DNA of 64,000 nt from JALYOC01 sp036675345 (lineage in GTDB: Bacteria; Myxococcota; Myxococcia; Myxococcales; Myxococcaceae), in assembly GCA_036675345.1 (NCBI GenBank), contig JAKFFE010000019.1, positions 1 through 64,000 on the forward strand. The letters run 5' to 3'. A model generated the notes under the pieces. That model did not search any database, had not been told where the DNA came from, and was given only the letters and a program-made list of their open reading frames with translations. The translations under genes and the position numbers were made by a program. Within the stretch, counting starts at the first letter, position 1. Every line of letters begins with the position of its first letter. Below, piece by piece: positions 48,212 through 56,009 of this stretch.

Positions 48212-48487
48212 ATGGCCTCGATCACCCTCAAGAACATCCCCGACCCTCTCCTGAAGGCGCTGCGGTCGGCCGCCGAGCGCGACCGGCGCAGCCTCAACCA
48301 GCAGGTCATCCACCTGCTGGACTCCGCCCTGCGCGGGCACGCCGAGCCGCCGGTTCCCCGTGCCGTGGAGGCCCAGCTTGCGGCCTGGCGCAAACTGGCC
48401 GGGAAGTGGGAGTCGGATCTGGAGCCGACCAAGGAGGCGGAGGGGCTGATGGCCAGGCGGACGCAGGGGCGCGAGGTGGACCTCTGA
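48212..48487 (+). CDS. FitA-like ribbon-helix-helix antitoxin
   Basis: 91 aa. The N-terminal Arc-type fold is clear: the strand ASITLKNIPDPLLKALRSAA then helix RSLNQQVIHLLDSAL. The C-terminal part is Trp/Lys/Glu-rich and would wrap the toxin. It should neutralise the PIN toxin encoded next and repress the operon. No clear ribosome site precedes the ATG, so the message may be nearly leaderless. Confidence 0.85.
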   Translation: MASITLKNIPDPLLKALRSAAERDRRSLNQQVIHLLDSALRGHAEPPVPRAVEAQLAAWRKLAGKWESDLEPTKEAEGLMARRTQGREVDL

Positions 48488-48894
48488 AGCTCCTGGACAC
48501 CGACACCTGCATCGCGCTGCTTCGAGGAAACAGCGCGGTCCTGGAGCGCCGGGCCGCGGTCTCCGAGGAGGTGGTGACCACCTGGATCACCGCCGCCGAG
48601 CTCTATTGCGGCGCGGCGAAGTCCAAGGCCCCCGAGGGCAACCGCACCCTGGTCACCCGGTTCCTGGCCACCCTCCCGGTGCTGGGGCTGGACGAGGGCG
48701 CGGTGCAGCTGTTCGGAGAGGCCAAGGCGCTGCTGGAGCACAAGGGCCAGCAGCTGGCGGACGCGGACCTGTTCATCGGCGCCATCGCGCTGGGACGCGG
48801 CGCCGCGGTGGTGACCGGGAACCGCCGCCACTACCAGCGGATCCCGGGGGTGGTCGTCGAGGACTGGATCCGGGCGGGGAAAAGCACTCCCTGA
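48484..48894 (+). CDS. PIN-domain toxin (VapC/FitB family), apparent CTG start
   Basis: 136 aa. The four acidic residues of the PIN ribonuclease site are in place: D5 (LLDTDTC), E39 (TAAELYCG), D93 and D95 (LADADLFIGA), with VTGNRRHYQRIPG near the end. Toxins of this family cleave tRNA or rRNA when the antitoxin is lost. The family normally begins MKLLDTDTC; here the matching codon is CTG, which overlaps the antitoxin TGA (CTGA) and follows GAGGTGG. No ATG, GTG or TTG start fits the domain, so start at CTG with coupled translation is inferred. Confidence 0.85.
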   Translation: MKLLDTDTCIALLRGNSAVLERRAAVSEEVVTTWITAAELYCGAAKSKAPEGNRTLVTRFLATLPVLGLDEGAVQLFGEAKALLEHKGQQLADADLFIGAIALGRGAAVVTGNRRHYQRIPGVVVEDWIRAGKSTP

Positions 48895-48984
48895 TTCCAT
48901 TCGATCGGATGGATCCAGCCGTTCGAACGCGGGGTGCCCTGGGGCACGGCCGGGATTCCTCGCGACCGGATGGATGCAGGCACT

Positions 48985-49773
48985 TTAGCTGCTGGCCGAG
49001 GTGTACTTGCCGATCGCCCGCAGCCACACCACCCGGGCGCAGGCGGCGAAGGTCAGCGCCCCCACCAGCGACCCTCCGAACTGCAACGGGGTCAGCCGGC
49101 CCAGCAGCGCCTCCGCCGGGTAGGTGGTCATCAGCGCCAGGGGGATCACGAAGGTGAACACGAACTTCACCGCGCCCTTGAACACCGAGGCCGGCCAGCG
49201 GGCGGCGTCGAAGATGGACTGGAACAGGTAGGAGAGGTTGTCCACCTTCACCACGTAGAACGCCGCGGCCACGGTGAGGATCCACAGCGAGTACAGCAGC
49301 AGGGTGGACAGCCCCAGCAGCACCAGCGAGGTCAGCACCCCCAGTAGAGAGGGCCACTGCCCCATCTGCAGGAACGCGTAGACGAAGATCCCGACCGCCG
49401 CGAACAGGTGGGTGATGCGCCAGGGCTGGAACTGGTTGGTGGAGACCAGGAACTGCGCGTCCGCCGGCTTGAGCAGCACGAAGTCCAAGGTGCCCTTGCG
49501 GATGTGGTCCACCACCGCGGTGAGCGAGGGGCTGATCGCCCCGTCGATGATCGCGTCCAGGGTGACGAACCACCCGGTGACCAGCAGCGCCTGGGGCAGG
49601 GTCCAGCCGACGATGTCCTCCCGTCCCTGGAAGATCACGAAGATCGGCAGCACCACCGGGAACACCGAGAACAGGGAGATCGCCCCGTCGATCAGGAAGT
49701 CGTAGCGGTACTGCATCGCCAAGAGCAGCGAGGCGCGCAGTTGGGTCCACAGCAGGGTCAGGTAGCGGCGCAT
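48985..49773 (-). CDS. ABC-2 family transporter permease
   Basis: 262 aa with about six hydrophobic segments. Features of the DUF990-like ABC-2 permeases: an amphipathic N-terminal helix (RRYLTLLWTQLRASLLLAMQYRYD), then FVLLKPADAQFLVSTNQF in the middle. It forms the membrane channel with the next permease. It begins 5 bases after the stop of that permease, as the last gene of a three-gene exporter. Confidence 0.88.
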   Translation of the reverse strand: MRRYLTLLWTQLRASLLLAMQYRYDFLIDGAISLFSVFPVVLPIFVIFQGREDIVGWTLPQALLVTGWFVTLDAIIDGAISPSLTAVVDHIRKGTLDFVLLKPADAQFLVSTNQFQPWRITHLFAAVGIFVYAFLQMGQWPSLLGVLTSLVLLGLSTLLLYSLWILTVAAAFYVVKVDNLSYLFQSIFDAARWPASVFKGAVKFVFTFVIPLALMTTYPAEALLGRLTPLQFGGSLVGALTFAACARVVWLRAIGKYTSASS

Positions 49774-49778
49774 CTGCC

Positions 49779-50582
49779 TTAGCCCCCGTACGCCGCGAAG
49801 CGGGAGAGTCCCTTGCGCCACAACAGCAGGGTCAGTCCCAGGAAGAAGGCCACCCAGCCCCACTGCGCCGCCAGCAGCCACAGCGCCCGATCCAGGGCCA
49901 GCCCGTTGGTCATCACCTCCACCGGAAAGCCGATCTGGTAGCGCCAGGGCAGCCACTCCACCACCGCGCGCAGGGCGGGCGGGAACAGCTCCACCGGGAC
50001 GATGTACCCGGACAGCGCCATGAACAGGGTGAACCACACGTCCAGCACCTTGAGCGAGCTCTCCATGAACAGGCTCAGCGAGCCGATCGCCAGGTTCACC
50101 AGCAGGGTGATCAGCCACGCCCCCAGCATCGAGGCCAGCCAGATCAGCCACATCCCCACGCTCTGGGCCAGGTGTGAGGTCCCCACCGCCAGCAGGGAGA
50201 TCACCAGCACCGGGATCGCGACCACGATCCGCAGCGGCATCACCCCCAGGTTCTCCGCCGCGTAGGTGGCCAACGGATGCACCGGGCGCAGCAGCCGCAT
50301 CGCCAGCGCCCCGGAGCGGACCTCGTAGTTCATCTCCCACGCCGCCCAGGAGCCGGTCAGCTGCCGGACGATGAAGGTGGCCAGGAAGTAGGCGGTGAAC
50401 TCGTTCTGTCCGAAGCGGCCCACCGGGGCGTCCGCCGCCACCGCCGACCACAGGGCCAGCATCACCAGCGGCATGGTGGTGGACAGCACCCAGATCAGCA
50501 TCTCCGCCCGGTAGGCCACCGCGGAGGCGATCCCCACCTTGAGCAGCGCCGGGAAGGCCAGCGCGGTGCTGCGGACGCTCAT
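49779..50582 (-). CDS. ABC-2 family transporter permease
   Basis: 267 aa, about six hydrophobic segments and an arrangement similar to the neighbouring permease (AYRAEMLIWVLSTTMPLVMLALW; GALAMRLLRPVHPLATYAAENLG). Paired permeases with one ATPase are usual for this exporter class, where the two make a heterodimer. The ATG overlaps the ATPase stop (ATGA). Substrate unknown. Confidence 0.88.
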   Translation of the reverse strand: MSVRSTALAFPALLKVGIASAVAYRAEMLIWVLSTTMPLVMLALWSAVAADAPVGRFGQNEFTAYFLATFIVRQLTGSWAAWEMNYEVRSGALAMRLLRPVHPLATYAAENLGVMPLRIVVAIPVLVISLLAVGTSHLAQSVGMWLIWLASMLGAWLITLLVNLAIGSLSLFMESSLKVLDVWFTLFMALSGYIVPVELFPPALRAVVEWLPWRYQIGFPVEVMTNGLALDRALWLLAAQWGWVAFFLGLTLLLWRKGLSRFAAYGG

Positions 50583-51580
50583 GCCGCCTCCGGGGTGCTG
50601 CCCCGGGCATCACGGGTGCGGGAGAACAGCTCGCTCATCACCTCTTCCAGGGGCGCGTTCTCCACCGTCAGGTCCCGCACCGGCAGGGTCTGCAGCGCCC
50701 GGGCGATCACCGCGTTCACCTCCCGCTGCGGCACCTGGAGAATGGCCGAGGCGTGGTCGAACGACACCACCTTGCCCAACGCCTCCAGCAGGCCGCGGTC
50801 CACCTCCTGCTCCAGATTCAGGACCACCCGCTTCTCCGGGCGGACCTGCTGCACCAGCGCGTCCAGCCCGCCGTCGTAGGTCAGCACCCCCTTGTCGATC
50901 ACGATCACCCGCGGACAGAGCGCGGCCACGTCGTCCATGTAGTGGGAGGTCAGCATCAACGTCGCCCCGTGGCGCTCGTTGTAGGTCTTGATGAAGGAGC
51001 GGATGGTGACCTGCATCGACACGTCCAGGCCGATGGTCGGTTCGTCCAGGTAGAGGAACTTCGGTCGGTGGATCAGCGCCGCCGCCAGCTCGCACTTCAT
51101 CCGCTCGCCCAGGGACAGCTGGCGGGTGGGCTTCTGGATCAGGTCCCCCAGCTCCAGCAGGGTGACCAACTCATCCATCGTCTGCTTGAAGTCGGCGCGG
51201 GAGACCTCGTAGATGGCGCGGTTCAGCTCGAAGGTCTCCGAGGGCGGCAGGTCCCACAGCAGCTGCTGCTTCTGCCCCATCACCAGCATGATCTGCTTGA
51301 GGTAGGCGTCCTCCCGCTTCTTGGGGGTGCGCCCGCCCACCGAGACCTCCCCCTCGCTGGGGTGCAGCAGCCCGGAGAGCACCTTGAGGGTGGTGGTCTT
51401 GCCCGCGCCGTTGGGCCCCAGGAAGCCGACCCGCTCGCCTGGCTGGATCTCGAAGGAGATGCCGTCCACCGCCTTGACCGAGGTGTACTGGCGCTTGAAC
51501 AGCGAGCGCAGCGCAGCGGCGAGGCCGGGCGAACGCTTGTGGACCTTGTAATGCTTCTTGAGGCCGCGGACGGAGATCAT
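50579..51580 (-). CDS. ABC transporter ATP-binding protein (NatA-like)
   Basis: 333 aa. Walker A GPNGAGKTT, Q-loop region VMGQKQQLLWDLP, signature LSLGERMKCELAAAL (a variant of LSGGQ), Walker B FLYLDEPTIGLD and the switch His in LTSHYMDDV. The ATPase powers the two ABC-2 permeases downstream, with which it overlaps. A C-terminal region of about 90 residues after the ATPase core is typical of the group. ATG at 51580; the frame upstream overlaps the divergent gene and is not needed. Confidence 0.93.
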   Translation of the reverse strand: MISVRGLKKHYKVHKRSPGLAAALRSLFKRQYTSVKAVDGISFEIQPGERVGFLGPNGAGKTTTLKVLSGLLHPSEGEVSVGGRTPKKREDAYLKQIMLVMGQKQQLLWDLPPSETFELNRAIYEVSRADFKQTMDELVTLLELGDLIQKPTRQLSLGERMKCELAAALIHRPKFLYLDEPTIGLDVSMQVTIRSFIKTYNERHGATLMLTSHYMDDVAALCPRVIVIDKGVLTYDGGLDALVQQVRPEKRVVLNLEQEVDRGLLEALGKVVSFDHASAILQVPQREVNAVIARALQTLPVRDLTVENAPLEEVMSELFSRTRDARGSTPEAA

Positions 51581-51684
51581 CGCCCGCCAGGGAATAACGC
51601 GCTCTTTGGCCAAGCGCGATGGCAACTTGGGATCGCCGTCGGGCCCGGGATGCAGCAGGATGCGCCGGCCGTTGGAATCCAAAC

Positions 51685-52857
51685 GTGAGCGACCGCTACA
51701 CCAAAGACCTTGAGCGATGGGTGCCCCGGCTGATCGCCGTCTGGCGCAAGCACCGCAACCAGAAGGGCGCGCCCCAGGGCCCGCCCGACCGCCTCACGCC
51801 CCAGGAGCTTCGGGACGTGGCGTCGGGGGTGCGCGAGCTGTCCATGGGGCTGACCCGCGAGCGCAAGCTGGCCGGCGCCCGCTACATGGACGACCCGAAG
51901 CTGCTGGGCGCCTACCTGCTCTTCTACTGGCCGGTCTCCTACGCGCAGGCGCGCCAGGTGCTGGGCGAGCTGTCGCGCCGGCCGCGCTCGGTGCTGGACC
52001 TGGGCAGTGGCCCGGGCCCGCTGGCCTTCGCCGCGCTGGACGCCGGCGCTTCTGAAGTCATCGCCGCTGACCGCAGTGAGCAGGCGCTGGCGCTGTGCCG
52101 GGCACTGGCAGCCGAGGCGGAGCAGGGCATCGGCACCCGGGTGTGGGACCCGATGGGCGGCAAGGGCAAGCTGCCGGACGGTGAGTTCGACACAGTCACC
52201 ATGGGCCACGTGCTCAACGAGCTGTTCGGCACCGGCGATCCGGCGGTCACCCGCCGGGCGGCGATGACCGAGGAGATCCTGGGCAAGGTGAAGAAGGGCG
52301 GCTCGCTGGTGGTGCTGGAGCCGGCGCTGCGGGACACCTCGCGCGAGCTGCTCAAGGTCCGGGACGTGCTGGTCTCCCACGGCTACGCCATCCGCGCGCC
52401 CTGCATGTTCCGCGGGAACTGCCCGGCGCTGATCAAGGAGACCGACTGGTGCCACGCCGAGCGGTCCTGGTCTCCGCCGAAGATGCTGGAGGAGATCGCC
52501 CGCGCGGCGACCCTGCACAAGGAAGCCCTGAAGATGAGCTACCTGGTGGTCGCGCCCAAGGGCGAGGCTTGGCCGGAGCTGCCTCCGGGCCGGCTGTTCC
52601 GCCAGGTCTCCGAACCGCTGGCCGGCAAGGGCCGTCACCGCTTCATCGGGTGCGGGCCCGAGGGCCGGGTGGGGCTGGCGATGCAGGAGAAGCACCGCAA
52701 CGAGAAGAACGAGGCCTTCTTCCACCTGCAGCGAGGGGACGTGCTCAGCGTCTCGGCGACCGAGGAGAAGGGCGACGGCTTCGCGCTGGGCGCCGACTCC
52801 GAGGTGAAGGTGGTGGCCCCCGCCGGACGGGGTCTTCCCGAACCCTGGGAGCGGTAG
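51685..52857 (+). CDS. Rsm22-like ribosomal small-subunit methyltransferase
   Basis: 390 aa. SAM motif I is VLDLGSGPGPLAFAAL; GHVLNELFG and SLVVLEPALRDTSREL follow. The Cys pattern in APCMFRGNCPALIKETDWCH matches the iron-sulfur-binding Cys set of Rsm22 proteins, which assist small ribosomal subunit assembly in mitochondria and occur in bacteria. The C-terminal region has FIGCGPEGRVGLA. GTG at 51685 was chosen as the start nearest the conserved part; ATG at 51619 is possible. Confidence 0.85.
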   Translation: MSDRYTKDLERWVPRLIAVWRKHRNQKGAPQGPPDRLTPQELRDVASGVRELSMGLTRERKLAGARYMDDPKLLGAYLLFYWPVSYAQARQVLGELSRRPRSVLDLGSGPGPLAFAALDAGASEVIAADRSEQALALCRALAAEAEQGIGTRVWDPMGGKGKLPDGEFDTVTMGHVLNELFGTGDPAVTRRAAMTEEILGKVKKGGSLVVLEPALRDTSRELLKVRDVLVSHGYAIRAPCMFRGNCPALIKETDWCHAERSWSPPKMLEEIARAATLHKEALKMSYLVVAPKGEAWPELPPGRLFRQVSEPLAGKGRHRFIGCGPEGRVGLAMQEKHRNEKNEAFFHLQRGDVLSVSATEEKGDGFALGADSEVKVVAPAGRGLPEPWER

Positions 52858-52933
52858 GACCCGGGCAAGTGAAGGTCGAGTCAGCGCGCGCCAGCCGGTA
52901 TGGTGGCGACTCACCTCCGACGGATTCACCACC

Positions 52934-53506
52934 ATGCCCGAACTGTTGCGGAAGCCGACGAACTACGTCGGCAAGAACCACGAGACCTCGGGTCGAGACG
53001 TGCTCTCGATCCTCAAGACAGTCAACCTGCCGGAGATCACCCTCGGGGCGGAGCTGGCGGCGCGCCTCAAGGCGATGACTCCCGACGGCTGGTATCCGAT
53101 CGGTGACCTGCTGGAGATGCTGGAGCGGCTGGACCAGAAGCTGGGCAGCTACCACCTCAAGCAGGTCGGCTGGACCATCATCCAGAGCGTCCCCCCGGGG
53201 GTGCTGGAGCAGTACAAGACCGGCAAGGCGTTGCTGAACGGCTTCAACGACATCTACCACTTCAATAACCGCGGAGAGGGGATCGGCGGCTGGAAGGTGA
53301 CCTCCTTCTCCCCCCGCTCCGCCGAGCTGGACAAGTTCACCGTCCACCACTGCGTGATGGAGGAGGGGATCGTGGAGGAGGCGCTGCGCAAGGTGGGGGT
53401 CACCGCCAAGGTCACCCAGACCGCCTGCTTCCGCAAGGGCGCCCCCCACTGCCACTACCTGATCGAGCCGCGCGCCGCCGACGAGCGCTGGGGCGCCGGC
53501 AGCTAG
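52934..53506 (+). CDS. V4R/heme-NO-binding-like small protein
   Basis: 190 aa. Soluble, with an alpha/beta pattern ending in CFRKGAPHCHYLIEP, which resembles the C-terminal Cys-turn of V4R and heme-NO-binding-like folds. Middle blocks: GWTIIQSVPPGVLEQYKTGKA and NDIYHFNNRGEGIGGWKV. Such domains sense small hydrophobic ligands, and myxobacteria carry many of them. It is monocistronic, and its stop shares CTAG with the convergent quinone oxidoreductase. The fold assignment is tentative. Confidence 0.65.
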   Translation: MPELLRKPTNYVGKNHETSGRDVLSILKTVNLPEITLGAELAARLKAMTPDGWYPIGDLLEMLERLDQKLGSYHLKQVGWTIIQSVPPGVLEQYKTGKALLNGFNDIYHFNNRGEGIGGWKVTSFSPRSAELDKFTVHHCVMEEGIVEEALRKVGVTAKVTQTACFRKGAPHCHYLIEPRAADERWGAGS

Positions 53507-54474
53507 GGAAGCAGCACCAGCTTTCCACTCGTCCCCCGGCCCTCCAGCGCACGGTGCGCCTCGGCGGCCTCGGCCAGGGGGAAGCGTCGGTGGATCCGCA
53601 GCTTCAGCTTCCCCGCGGCGATCCACCCCAGCACCTCGCCCGAGCGCTGCCGCAGCTCCTCCGGGAGGTGGATGTGGTGGTGCAGCGATGGGCGGGTCAG
53701 GAACAGCGATCCCTTCTGGTTGAGCAGCGCCGGCTCCACCGCCCCCACCGGACCGCTGGACTGGCCGAAGGTGACCATCGTCCCCCGGAGCTTCAGCGCG
53801 TCCAGGCCGGGCAGGAAGGTGGTCTTGCCCACCGAGTCATAGATCACGTCCACCCCTTCCCCTCCGGTGAGCCGCTTGGCCTCCGCCACGAAGTCCTGTC
53901 GGGTGTAGAAAATGATCTCGTCCGCGCCGGATTCTCGGGCCAGCGCCGCCTTCTCCTCGGTGGAGACGGTGCCGATCACCCGCGCCCCGCGCAGCTTGGC
54001 GATCTGACACAGCAGCCCGCCCACCCCGCCTGCCGCGGCGTGCACCAGACAGGTGTGGCCCGGCCGGAGCGGAAAGGTGGTGGTGGCCAGGTAGTGCGCG
54101 GTCATCCCCTGCAGCATCGCCGCCGCGGCCTCGGGGCTGGGGAGGTCCTCCGGCACCGGCACCAGCTGCGCGGCCGGGACCACCGCCCGCTCGGCGTAGG
54201 CGCCGCGGACCCCGGTGTACGCCACCCGGGCACCGACCTGGAGCCCGGTCACCCCGGGGCCCAGCGCCTCCACCACCCCCGCCGCCTCCTGCCCCAGCGG
54301 GAACGGGAGCTCGCGCGACGGGTAGAGCCCGGTGCGGAAATAGACGTCGATGAAGTTCACCCCCGCCGCCTCCACCCGGACCAGGACCTCGCCCGCCTTG
54401 GGAGAGGGGACCTCCACCTCGTCCAGCCGCAGCACCTCCGGACCGCCGGTCTGGTGCACCCGGATCACCTTCAT
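53503..54474 (-). CDS. zinc-free quinone oxidoreductase (MDR superfamily)
   Basis: 323 aa. N-terminal GroES-like domain (LVRVEAAGVNFIDVYFRTGLY, PLGQEAAGVVEALG) and an NADPH-binding Rossmann domain with AAAGGVGGLLCQIAKLRGA. No structural zinc Cys cluster, which fits the QOR group. It reduces quinones or enones with NADPH. It overlaps the upstream alpha/beta hydrolase stop (ATGA), so the two are one operon. Confidence 0.93.
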   Translation of the reverse strand: MKVIRVHQTGGPEVLRLDEVEVPSPKAGEVLVRVEAAGVNFIDVYFRTGLYPSRELPFPLGQEAAGVVEALGPGVTGLQVGARVAYTGVRGAYAERAVVPAAQLVPVPEDLPSPEAAAAMLQGMTAHYLATTTFPLRPGHTCLVHAAAGGVGGLLCQIAKLRGARVIGTVSTEEKAALARESGADEIIFYTRQDFVAEAKRLTGGEGVDVIYDSVGKTTFLPGLDALKLRGTMVTFGQSSGPVGAVEPALLNQKGSLFLTRPSLHHHIHLPEELRQRSGEVLGWIAAGKLKLRIHRRFPLAEAAEAHRALEGRGTSGKLVLLP

Positions 54475-55118
54475 CGTCGTCGCTCCTTCTTCGGCTTCTT
54501 CTTTGGCTTCAGGGACTGGCGCAGGAAGGACTCCAGCGCGAACAGGACCTGCCCATCAAGGTCCTGCTGGGTCTGCCCTCGCGAGGCCAGGGCGCGGACC
54601 CCGACCTCCAGCGAGTGGTTTCCGCCCTCCACCACCTGCAGCTGGGAAGGGGCCTTCATTCGGGGGCGGACCGCCTCCAACAGCTCCAGTGGGCAGAGGG
54701 GATCGCGAGAGCCCTGGGCGAAGAAGACGGGCGTCGTCAGCTCCAGCAGCACCGCGTCCCGCAGCGTCCCCGCCGGCGAACGCAGCGGGTAGCCGAAGCA
54801 GATCAGCGCGTCCACCGGCTCGGTCAGCGAGACGTGACAGCCGATCCGCGAACCCATCGACTTGCCGGCCAGCACCACCGGCCCCGGGTGCCGCTTGCGG
54901 GCACGGCGCAGCGCCTCGGTGTGCGCGGCGATCAGCACCTCCGGGCGATCCGGCCGGCCCCGCCCCTCCAATTGATACGGGTAGTCGAGCCGCACCACCT
55001 TGCCCAGGCTGCCCAGCCTCCGGCTCCACCCCTTCATCCAGTCGCTGGACGACGGAGCGCCGGCGCCAGGCGCGAAGAGGATCAGGGGGGAGCTCACCGG
55101 GGAAGCAGCTAATTCCAA
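54471..55118 (-). CDS. alpha/beta hydrolase, dienelactone-hydrolase-like
   Basis: 215 aa. FAPGAGAPSSSDWM opens the fold, the nucleophile Ser is in LAGKSMGSR, the Asp is in AQGSRDPLC and the His in EGGNHSL. The tail is Lys/Arg-rich. TTG at 55118 was chosen because GGAGG lies 7 bases before it and the core begins at once; a GTG at 55205 would run into the divergent gene. The substrate is unknown; coupling to the quinone oxidoreductase suggests detoxification. Confidence 0.82.
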   Translation of the reverse strand: MELAASPVSSPLILFAPGAGAPSSSDWMKGWSRRLGSLGKVVRLDYPYQLEGRGRPDRPEVLIAAHTEALRRARKRHPGPVVLAGKSMGSRIGCHVSLTEPVDALICFGYPLRSPAGTLRDAVLLELTTPVFFAQGSRDPLCPLELLEAVRPRMKAPSQLQVVEGGNHSLEVGVRALASRGQTQQDLDGQVLFALESFLRQSLKPKKKPKKERRR

Positions 55119-55194
55119 AGCCTGGCCTCCTGCCAGGAGTCCGTGCACCCAGGTCCCGCTGTCGAAAGGGTGCTGGCGGAGTAGGCTCCCCTTG

Positions 55195-55434
55195 ATGGAA
55201 GACACCCCTCCCAGAGCGCGGGCACGCTATTTCGAAATGCTCAGAAAACGCTCGCCTGATGAGCGACTGAGCACCGCGGCCGCGCTGACGACAGCGGTGC
55301 GCCGCCTCGCTGAGGCGGGGATCCGGCAGCGGAACCCCAAAGCCTCGGACCTCGAGGTCAGGAACCTGCTGGTCGAATTGGTCTACGGCAAGGCCACCGC
55401 TGAGCGGCTCGCCTCCAGATCTCGCGATCAATGA
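55195..55434 (+). CDS. small partner protein of the nucleotidyltransferase module
   Basis: 79 aa, helical: ARARYFEMLRKRSPDERLST, then ALTTAVRRLAEAGIR, and LEVRNLLVELVYGKATAERL. Short proteins of this look often precede a nucleotidyltransferase gene, as here. The ATG follows GTAGG, and the TGA overlaps the next ATG (ATGA). Codon choice differs from the surroundings (more CTC/CTT Leu). The role is unknown; a toxin-antitoxin or regulatory partnership is inferred. Confidence 0.65.
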   Translation: MEDTPPRARARYFEMLRKRSPDERLSTAAALTTAVRRLAEAGIRQRNPKASDLEVRNLLVELVYGKATAERLASRSRDQ

Positions 55435-56009
55435 ACGACGTCGTCGATATTGCTTTGAAGGTCGGCTCCTCGCTTGACCAGGCGAAGGTCGCCTATTTCC
55501 TCGGGGGCAGCCTCGCCAGCTCGATTCAGGGTGAGCCTCGCTCCACCAACGACATCGACTTCGTGGTGGACCTTTCCGCCGCTCAGGTTCCTGCCCTGTC
55601 CCAGGCCCTCGGACCAGACTTCGACGTCGACGAGGAGTCACTGCGCGAAGCAGCCTCCGCGCGGAGTTCCTGGAACATCTTCTTTCTGCCGCTGGCAGTG
55701 AAGATCGATCTCTTCATTCTTAGAGACGGCGCCTTCGACCAGGAGGAGTTCGCTCGACGCCGGAGGGTCAATCTCGGAGGAGCCAGCCTCTATGTGAAGT
55801 CGCCAGAGGACACCGTCCTACGAAAGCTACTCTGGTTCCGCCAAGGGGGAGAGGTCTCCTCGACACAGTGGCGGGATGTCGTGAGGGTCTTGGCAGTCTC
55901 CGGATCCCAGATGGATCCGGAGTATCTCGCGCGGTGGTCACGACACCTGGGGTTGGTGTCGCTCCTGGATCGCGCGCAGAGCCAAGCTCTCGCGGCTACC
56001 GAGGGGTAA
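55431..56009 (+). CDS. nucleotidyltransferase-fold protein (MNT/AbiEii-like)
   Basis: 192 aa. The signature GGSLASSIQGEPRSTNDIDF fits the Pol-beta-type GG[ST]...DxD pattern, with a third acidic residue in VKIDLFI. After it a helical region (SPEDTVLRKLLWFRQGGE). Members transfer a nucleotide to a protein or small molecule, often as part of defence or toxin-antitoxin modules. Codon use and lower GC suggest transfer from elsewhere. It converges with and overlaps the M20 peptidase by 14 bases. Confidence 0.8.
   Translation: MNDVVDIALKVGSSLDQAKVAYFLGGSLASSIQGEPRSTNDIDFVVDLSAAQVPALSQALGPDFDVDEESLREAASARSSWNIFFLPLAVKIDLFILRDGAFDQEEFARRRRVNLGGASLYVKSPEDTVLRKLLWFRQGGEVSSTQWRDVVRVLAVSGSQMDPEYLARWSRHLGLVSLLDRAQSQALAATEG

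Noticed and set aside
48100..48900. Upstream extension of prfC
   Set aside because: RF3 begins at 48099; the extension is antisense to the toxin-antitoxin pair.
55119..55205. GTG start for the alpha/beta hydrolase at 55205
   Set aside because: It would overlap the divergent small gene; TTG at 55118 has a much better ribosome site.
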